Assembly (NCBI GenBank): GCA_032358165.1
Contig: JAALGY010000004.1
Coordinates: forward strand, 806,001 to 870,000
Origin: Diplosphaera chodatii
Lineage: Eukaryota > Chlorophyta > Trebouxiophyceae > Prasiolales > Stichococcaceae
DNA length: 64,000 nucleotides
Direction: 5' to 3'
How positions within the stretch are numbered: the first letter of the stretch is position 1; each line of letters opens with the position of its first letter. A program made the position numbers and the translations under genes. Below, piece by piece: positions 56,638-64,000 of this stretch. The notes under the pieces were generated by a model. The model was given only the letters and a program-made list of their open reading frames with translations, did no database searches and was not told the origin of the DNA.

Positions 56638-57272
56638 GTTTGCCGCGGCACGCACCACCGGCGTGCTTTGGCTTTCCACCGCCATGCATGGCTCAATCTT
56701 GGCCGACCCGATTCAGTGGTTTTCTGAAGGCGGCAGATGTCAGCATCCCGCAGTTCTTGTGCACGTCAGCAGTCTGTGTGAAAGTCGATCATGCAGTGCA
56801 CCATGCTGATGTCATTTCGAGACTGGCCGTCAGGTCTCAGCGACTGTGCATAGCAATGCATCGGGCTAGCAGCGAAACTAGCTCGCGGTTTGCTGCTGCC
56901 ATAATGGTTCGTTGTGGTGTCCCGCTAGTTGACAACATGGATTTTGTAGATCTGTGCTGCGTGACGAACGTCGGTCTTGTAAGTGTAGAGATGTATGGAA
57001 ACGCAACATGTTTGAGGATGCGCACGTGTCATCTGCTTCGTGTGGTTAGGTAGGGGTTATTAAAGAACGTTCTTTAACTACCCCTAGGTTAGGGTAGATC
57101 AATAGCATGGCGTATCTGTTCACTGCACGTTGTGTCATACATATGATCTGGCAGCACAAGCTGCGCAGGAGCGCACAGTACAGTTCACTCCAAAGACAAT
57201 CTCAGTGCTGTGTCTGCTGCCCATAGTGCGTCACTGCAGTGCGGATGTGCAACAGTCTGCTTTGCTGCCTGA
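56638..57272. other. Convergent intergenic region between the membrane-protein and glycosyltransferase genes
   Basis: No gene is seen. It is AT-rich and contains the hairpin at 57051-57086. Confidence 0.5.
57051..57086. repeat. 36-bp near-perfect inverted repeat around a perfect 18-bp palindrome
   Basis: The core TTAAAGAAC GTTCTTTAA (57060-57077) is a perfect palindrome. The flanks TAGGGGT (57051-57057) and ACCCCTA (57080-57086) also pair, with two mismatches between core and flanks. It lies between two convergent genes. Confidence 0.9.
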
Positions 57273-60200
57273 TCAGGCCTCAAGCACTGGCAGGGCTGCA
57301 GTGCGGGCAGCATCCGGTTCCACTGCTCCAGACCCAGCATGTGCGCCAGCTGAGCCACTGTTTACTTCGTTGACGGGCTCGGTGCCACCAGCGCCAGCAA
57401 CACCAGCCACGGCAACCGCGGCACCACTGCCTGAGGCACCGTCCATGCTGCCTGGACCCTCGAGTGCCGGGTTTGGGTTTGCCATGTCATCAGACGCCGT
57501 GACGCCGCCCGTCTGCAGGTCATCCGCCAGCTCCAGGGCTGCCGACCGCGCCGGGGCAGGCTGTGACAAACCCGCGCTGCTGCCGTCCGCAACCTGGGCA
57601 AACCCATCGGTGCCTGTGACGGGGCCACCGCCGCCGCCGATGCCGCCGCTGTCCGCGCTGGTGCTAAGAGCTGCAGCTGGTGCGCTTGCAGTTAAGGGGC
57701 CGATCGCTCGGCTGTCCCCCGAAGCACCGTCTGCGCCGCTGCCGCCGCCGGTGCCACTGCGAGCCACACGGCTGCTGAGAGCATCGATGATGGCGGCAGT
57801 CTCCGCCGCTGTGCTGGATGCCGGCTGCTGTGCAACCAGCTCTGCTGTGCCGCCGCCGCTGCTGGGAGACGCTGCCGCGCCGCCGCCGCCGGCGTCCCGG
57901 CCGGCGCCGACCCCCAGGCGCTTCTGGAACGCCGCCGCCCCGCCGCCCGCGCCGCTGCCGACGGCCGCCGCGCCGTCGCTGTACCCGTAGCCCGGGGCGC
58001 GGCCGGCGCGCTTCCAGCGCCGCTTCTTGCCCGCGCTGCTGCCCTGTTCCGCCTGGAGACAGGGTAAGCGTACACTTGGAACGGTTTCACTGTCGCTGAA
58101 GCTGGCGCATAAGCTTGTCCGGCAGTCGCTCACGTGACAATAAGCAGTCTTACACATGCGTTTGATAAATAATGTATCGCATTTCAGCACTACCTGCTCT
58201 GCCAACGCAGCGCCGGCGATGCTGCCGTGGCCAGCTGCGGCCCCGCCGTCCGCCAGCTGCTTGCCCGGGTGTGGCCCGACGGCAGAGCCCGCTGCCCTCT
58301 CGTTGGCAGCAATGAACGCACGTATGAGCACCTGCACAGGGCACACAGGGGTTGTGCGCCTGGCCATTTGCTTTCTGAGCGAGCATCGTAGCCCAAATGA
58401 TTATCCTAGCAGGGTGACTGCAACAGCAGCTCCTTGACTGCATGCCGTCGCATACCACAGCAGCACAAGTTTGCAGATCGTGAGCGGGCATGGGCCAAGT
58501 AGTCCCGCTGTGCAACGGATGGCATTCTGCAGATGTCATGGCAAGGCTGCAGCATAGGGGATATGTAGGTTGCTGATGATGCAGCAGCAGTATATCTGGT
58601 CTTGCCATCTCACCTGCGGGGTGTAGATGCGGTAGAAGAGGCCATTTTTCACCAGATCCTTCACCACAGCCGGGTCGTTCCACACCAGCCGCTGCCGGAA
58701 CCACTCCATCAGCTCCGCGTCGGACTTCAGGCTCGCCGCCAGGAAGGCCTGCATTGGTAGCAGACCAGTGAGCACATGTCTGAGCAACATGTCATCAGCG
58801 GACAGCAGCTATTGCATGGGCATCAGCATGCATACGAGCAGGGCTGATTCGCTTTGCTGCATGTTCGCGGCGTCACCAGTCGCTGCTGCTCGAGCCAGCA
58901 AGCATAGGTCGTACAGGACCGCAGGCGCACCATCCTGTCGAAGGGCAGGATGAAGCAGCGCTTGGCGTCGGCCTCGGTGGGGGCGCAGTCGCAGCGGTCC
59001 CGCCGCGCCTTGAGATCAGCAAACCGGTTGAAGGTGAAGTGCAGCACCGCCGCCGTGTCGTGGGTGACCTCCCTGCATGGCAGCATCCAGAAACTTTCAA
59101 TTTGCAGGGTTTTTGGATTTCAGCCAGAGCACCCGCAACCTGCACTCTTGGCTATAAGCCATGGTCCCGGCACGCTTTGTGCATATCATTGCGGCTGCTG
59201 GACAGCTGAAGCTCACACAGGCGGTGCATTGTCAGGCTGATCATCCCACAGAAGGGGCCCTGCTCTCACAGCAGCATGGCCAGCCGCACCGGGGCTGCTT
59301 GAGGTAGTTGAACCAGCGGTGGGCACCGTTGGGGCGCAAGCCGCGCTGCACGCGCGCCGCGCTCTTGCCGTTGCCGTAGGTGATGAAGTAGTTGGGGTTG
59401 CCGCGCGTGACCGTCTTGTAGGAGCGGAAGTACGCGTCCGACACCACGTGGTGGAAGTTGCGCTTGAACAGCGTGACCTGCGGGTGCGGATGAGTGGTGT
59501 CTGCCTCTGGCTTGGTAGTGAGCCTGCGACGGCCGTCAGCAGAGGCGGAACGGGCACCCTACACTCTGGTGGGAGCCTTTGGTTGTGCAAATGCTGGAAG
59601 TGTCCTCGTCCACTGTAGGTTGGCATGCACAGCTGCAGCACCGAACAGCGGGCAGCCACCTCTGTGAAGGGGTCGGTGATGTCGTCGCGCTCCGGCATGG
59701 ACTCGTAGTTGGGGAAGACCACCGTGTCCACGCTGACTGGGATGTCCGCCAGGACGGCCTGCGGGCGGCGACGCAGTTTCGGTGCTGGAGGTTTGTCAGC
59801 AAGGCACCCTATCATCCGCTTTGCTGTGCGTAGCCACTGCTTCAAGATGGTGCAGTGGCATGTGATGCTGGTCCCGGTCAGCGTCTCTGGCTGCAGAGCC
59901 AGCTGGCAAGACAGCCAGATCAAACGTCTGACCAAACACCTCAAATGCGGAGAGTACCAGAGCGCAGCGATGCCGCCACTATAGGGAGCACTGCACCTGC
60001 AGCGAGTAGTGGGGCGCGCCGCCAGGGTACATCAGCTCATCGGTGTCGATGTGCAGCACCCAGTCCGCGCCCTCCCGCCGCGCCAGCTTGATGCCCTCTG
60101 CAGGGACGCAACACAATGTGTGCGTCTCAGGTGACGCAGCCAACTTCACTGTGACTGTTGATCAGGTGCTGTGTACGGGTCCGGCCTCAGGCGTTCATGT

Positions 60201-61952
60201 CCTGCTATCGGTGAGTCTGCTGCATGGTGGTCCAGCACACGTTTGCTGCCACTGCACGTGGCAGCAGAGGTCAAAGAGCAGGGCTGGGCGTGCGAAAGGC
60301 CCCCTGGCAGCGCCCCACCTTCCATGTTGAGGCTCTGCTGCACGAACAGCTCGTGGTTGCAGGGCTTGTGGAAGAAGGCCGACAGCCAGGTCTCGTTCCA
60401 GATGCGCGAGTGCTCCTGCCGCCACCGCAGCTCCGGCGTCCTGCGGCCAGAAGGCATGCCTGCCTGTCAGCATCGACCCGTCCCTCGAGATCAAGGTGCT
60501 AACTGGGTGCCGTCTGCTGGAGGTGTGCAGCTCCAGCCCTGGGTGCCAGACGCCAGGCCACAGCTCATGCCCAGATGCCCATCATCAAGCCTGTGCTTGC
60601 GCCCCGGCAAATTGTAAGCAGGCTCCCACAGACAATTGTCATGCGTAGAACATCTGCTTGCTTCTCACTTTGGGATGGTGCGCACGCCCGGCAGCTGCTG
60701 CAGCTGGTCGATCACATCCGGCCTCGCTGCCTGCGCAGGGAAGACTGCACATGAGAGGCGCCCCGACACCACTAGCCCGCTGACCTGCCAAAGTGCAGGA
60801 GGGACAGCAGTGCACAGATCACGCAAGGCGGGCAGAGAATTTCTTCTGCACCTGGCCGTCGACGAACAGGTAGAACAGCTCCACGCCCAGCGCCCGATGG
60901 TACTGCGTCCACAGCTGGATCTGGCGGAAGCTGTCCGAGGTGGTCGTCATGAAGGCCAGCTGCAGCAGGAGGGGTCACAAACCTTCGGTTCTTGATGTCG
61001 CACACGTGTGAGGCGGCCTTTCAGATGCAGGTCGGGCAGCAGGCAGGCGTGACAATACCTGCTGTGCTGGTTGTGTTGCGTGCTCGCAGACTCTGCTGGC
61101 ATGTTGGCCACAGCAGGTGTTGACAGGGCGAGGCAACATTGGGCGAGGCAGCGTGCAGAATCGATGCGCACCTTAGGCAGGTCGCCCTGCGCAGCTTTGA
61201 GCGCCTCTGGCTGCACATCAGGCAGCGCCGACCAGTCCTTTGGCACCTGCAGCAGCGCAAGCCAGTGGCTTTGACCCGACACAGAGCTGCGCACGCCCCA
61301 CGGACCTCCTGGTGCAGGCCTTGAGGCTCACCGCTTGCAACTACCTCCAGCTGCAGCTCTCAGAGGCGGCCTGCTGCGAGCTGCAGCCCCACCTTCTGGT
61401 TGTGCGCCGCGTACTCCTTCTCGCCGCCCAGCAGGTGCGCCAGCCCGTCGCCGGCGCGCGTCAGCGCCCGCTCTGGCATTTGCATAAACCGTGCCCTCTC
61501 GCTGCAGGCACCAATATCACGGTCAGATGCAGCCACCTCCAGATGCAACATGTGGGACAATGCTGCATCTGCGCGGTGATCGCCACAAGGGGCATTGATA
61601 CAAGTATGGCAGTGACCACCTGTGCATGCCGAGCCCATCCGCGAGGCCCGGCAGCGCCACCGACTGCGCGCTCGGTGCCCTTGACGACACCTGCACGGAA
61701 TCGGTCCCTGACCAGTCCGTGGCCTGAACAATGCTTCAGAGACCAGACATTTGATCTGCCAACACCTATGCTGTGCTCTCAGCATCCCCCGCCAGAAGCG
61801 CTTGCTATGGACCCGCAGCCATTGCCGAGGCACCAAGTACACACCTGCAGAGCCAGCGCGAAGCAGGCCAGAGCTATTGGCAGCGCCACTAGCGCCTGGG
61901 CGCCGCGCATGGGCGAGCAGCCCGCGCCGGCGCTGCGTGCGTCGCGCCGCAT
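57273..61952 (-). CDS. Glycosyltransferase-like type II membrane protein with a long disordered C-terminal tail (multi-exon)
   Basis: The start [20 protein letters not shown] (61952) is followed by the signal anchor [16 protein letters not shown]. Next exons: [40 protein letters not shown], then the catalytic region [20 protein letters not shown] with [13 protein letters not shown] (about 60950-60855), [20 protein letters not shown], and [20 protein letters not shown] (about 60080), where DTD is a likely metal/nucleotide-sugar site. Further on: [40 protein letters not shown] with [12 protein letters not shown], and [20 protein letters not shown]. The fold resembles GT92 / glycosyltransferase 2-like families with the WxxYHxxLGV segment. 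The final exon (58052-57273) is a 260-residue Ala/Gly/Ser-rich tail opening with the basic stretch [18 protein letters not shown]. Golgi residence is inferred from the anchor. Donor and acceptor sugars are unknown. Confidence 0.72.
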
Positions 61953-62569
61953 GGCCAGTCACTGCACGGCTGCTCAGAGGTCTCGTTCAGCGGCTGTGCT
62001 CACCCTGGATCTGTGTGTTGAGTGTCCGAATACTAGGTATAGCGTCTGGGGCCTGCTGGGCTGACTGGAACGGTGCATTTGATGGAGCCGAAGCACAGTA
62101 TGTGACTGTCTGTCTCGCTGTTGGGTCGATCACAGTCAGGAACGATCTGCGCCAGCAACGACGAGCAGCAGGACGCAAGCGCTGAGCAAGTAGGCAAGGC
62201 AAAGACGAGCTTCAGCTGTGCTGCATGCCTTGCACATGCTGCATCACTCAAATGCTGATGCTATCAAGGCCGACTGGTGCGACCCTCCGCAACAGGATGT
62301 GCAAGCTGAGCTGCAACACGACTGTATGCAGCGAGACAATACAAGCCGTCGGGGCGCCTTGCCTTGCCTTGCCGCCTAACATCTGCCATGCTCCGGCATG
62401 TGCTGTGTCTGACATGTCAGACTGAGACCCAGAAGCTGAAGCCATGAAAGTTGCATGTTGCACCTTTTCACATCGTTTGCAGCGATGACCCCACACAACA
62501 CCTCATCGGACTTGACCGTCACGACTCGGGCCTCGAGAAGTGTTGGCCAACCTACCAACTAGCCTGCAC
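61953..62569. promoter_or_regulatory. Divergent intergenic region between the glycosyltransferase and the last gene
   Basis: 617 bp between start codons, without coding signal. A short tandem (CTTGCCTTGCCTTGCC, about 62360-62375) is present. No TATA box is seen. Confidence 0.45.
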
Positions 62570-63741
62570 ATGAGCACATTGCAGCGGCCGCAGCATGCCA
62601 GCATGCCGTCCCATTCTGAGAACTCCACAGCAGCAGATGGCAACCAGCGATCGCCTGTCCCCGGAATGGATCGCGAGGAAAGAGCTGCGCTCTGCAACGA
62701 ACTGGAGCCGCAGTTCCTCAGGGGGCTGAACTATGCGCAGTTGACGCCGGGCAGCCTGCGGTCTGCGCTGCGGCAGCTGTACGAACGGAGTGCAGACAGG
62801 TGGTCGACTGATGTACAGAACCCTATAAAAGTCAAACCCTGCCTGCATGCGCATTCCTGTTGATGCATGCCAAGCTCCCGATGCCACCGGCGTAAGGAAA
62901 TGTGCATGCGCTCGCAGGTATGAAGCTCAGTTAGGGAGAGAGTACATACGTGACAGCGAGGTGCGCCACTAGCTGGACGCGCTGGATTGGGGGGATCTGC
63001 GGCTCGGCGCAGCAGCCCTCGCTGCGCTGGACATCTGCGTCCGCGAGGCCCTTGCGGTGAGATCCTGCCGCAGACCCTGCCGCACATCCAGGCTGTGACG
63101 CTGCAGGTCGGGCTCAGCGGGGCGAACGACTCTCATGGTGGCAAGGACGCGGCTGTAAGCTCTGCCACGGCGTCCCTTGTCCTGGGGGGAATGGCCCTGG
63201 CGTGACGCTCAGGGCAGCAAGGTGTCTCCTGTGCCGCAGGTACTCGCCGTCATGTAGTGCTGTCAAATTTGGCAGGCGCCAAAAATGAGACAGACCGCAC
63301 TGACAGCCGTCGTCTGCTCAACCACTCCTTCCTTTCATGTGTGATCCTGTACGGCTGCTCGTTGCAGGACCATCAGCAGGCGGGGGAGCAGGTTTGGCAG
63401 CAGCACTCTGCTCTGCTGTTCCCCGCGTTTGCGCAGGGAGCTGCTGGTCATCTGCCAGCACCCTGTTCGCGCGCTGCACACGCGCCAACGGCCTGCTGCT
63501 CAGGCACAGGTATGAACTTACCCCACTGACTTTACATCTGGCACCGTGTGCAGCACCCACTGGCAGATGACACTTGCCGGCGCATCTGCATAGCATCATG
63601 CACTATCAAGGTTTCAGCCTTCTCTGTTCAAGGCTTCGGTTGCAGGCTTCAGTGTTCAAGGACCTGGTGGCAGGCGACCCGGTCAACAGCAAGAACCCGG
63701 GTGCTGAGCAGCTTGCCGAGATGCGGGACGTGTGTGGCTAG
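62570..63741 (+). pseudogene. Unrecognised gene that appears broken (in-frame TAG and frame changes)
   Basis: ATG 62570 starts MSTLQRPQHASMPSHSENST, with GMDREERAALCNELEPQFLR and TPGSLRSALRQLYERSADR up to a donor at 62799. The next exon, from 62920, reads YEAQLGREYIRDSEVRH and then hits TAG (62970-62972). The same frame continues with coding-like sequence LDALDWGDLRLGAAALAALD and ICVREALA. About 63058 the coding-like frame shifts by one base into EILPQTLPHIQAVTLQVGLS. Splicing out the stop would need a 12-bp intron, which is implausible. Later pieces near 63370-63510 also switch frame (LLFPAF, then ELLVICQHPVRALH). The last piece, ASVFKDLVAGDPVNSKNPGA, ends MRDVCG with TAG at 63739-63741. It is either a pseudogene, a sequence with base errors, or a misread intron structure. 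No family is recognised. Confidence 0.4.
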
Positions 63742-64000
63742 TCAGCGTGTCGGTGTCGGTTTGAGTTTGTTCAGTTGAAGCTCACCAACTCTATAGTGTG
63801 TTTGGGTTTATGGTTGAGAGGCACGAACCACCGCAACGTTTGACGAAATGCAAACAACCATGGAGGACCAGTACGTCCATCGCTAGTGCATGTATGTAGC
63901 ATGGCTGCATGTCGTGAAAAGGACGTTGCACCGAACCACTACAGCTTCGTTTGCCTTTCGCTTTGGGTTGGAGTCAACCCGCCCGCCGACCAAAGGTGCG
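63742..64000. other. 3' flank at the window edge
   Basis: AT-richer sequence after the last stop codon. No gene is seen before the window ends. Confidence 0.4.

Noticed and set aside
57130..57990. 286-residue plus-strand open frame opposite the glycosyltransferase tail
   Set aside because: Pro/Ala-rich shadow of the minus-strand last exon, with no independent motif or splice context.
1..64000. Bacterial-type operons, ribosome binding sites, CRISPR arrays or tRNA genes
   Set aside because: All confirmed genes are intron-rich and eukaryotic. No spaced direct-repeat array and no cloverleaf with a GTTCGA-type arm were found by eye.

Overview
This is nuclear DNA of a green alga (Chlorophyta). 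The genes are split into many short, GC-rich exons with GT-AG introns (donors often GTGCGC or GTGAGT, acceptors CTGCAG) plus a few GC-AG introns. They include a plastid-targeted ribosomal protein, a plant-type violaxanthin de-epoxidase with a thylakoid-lumen leader, a GARP transcription factor and proline-rich cell-wall-type protein sequence. An interstitial telomere tract in a citrate synthase intron has the 7-base plant unit CCCTAAA, as reported for Chlorella-type algae rather than the 8-base Chlamydomonas unit. Class and species cannot be fixed from this sequence. No tRNA, rRNA, CRISPR array or intact transposon was recognised.

Layout. 0.1-4.3 kb (-): secreted Cys-rich protein with a Ser-Pro linker. 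4.7-10.2 kb (-): asparaginyl-tRNA synthetase. 11.5-15.8 kb (-): ARMC6-like armadillo protein. 16.6-22.0 kb (+): BASS4/SLC10A7-like transporter preceded by a long disordered region with repeated short motifs. 23.4-25.8 kb (-): GARP transcription factor. 26.6-27.4 kb (-): weak small gene. 27.5-31.1 kb (+): violaxanthin de-epoxidase, modelled completely (12 exons, 427 aa). 32.1-32.6 kb (-): 3' end of a coiled-coil tail-anchored protein. 33.8-41.3 kb: three paralogous germin-like cupins (one -, two +) around a small Cys-rich ORF. 41.7-44.8 kb (-): RGG-rich, possible UAP56-binding mRNA export adaptor. 45.3-46.3 kb (-): chloroplast uL24. 46.8-50.5 kb (+): mitochondrial citrate synthase. 50.9-54.4 kb (-): OMA1-like metallopeptidase. 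55.1-56.6 kb (+): unknown membrane protein. 57.3-62.0 kb (-): Golgi-type glycosyltransferase. 62.6-63.7 kb (+): unrecognised gene that looks broken.

The genes do not form one pathway. They are housekeeping genes of the cytosol, plastid and mitochondrion interleaved with secreted and cell-wall genes, often in divergent pairs sharing a promoter region. Three signals stand out: evenly spaced short motifs in the disordered region upstream of the transporter domain; repeated partial duplications of exon edges inside introns, two with telomere-like sequence at the junction; and hairpins in three of the intergenic regions between convergent genes.
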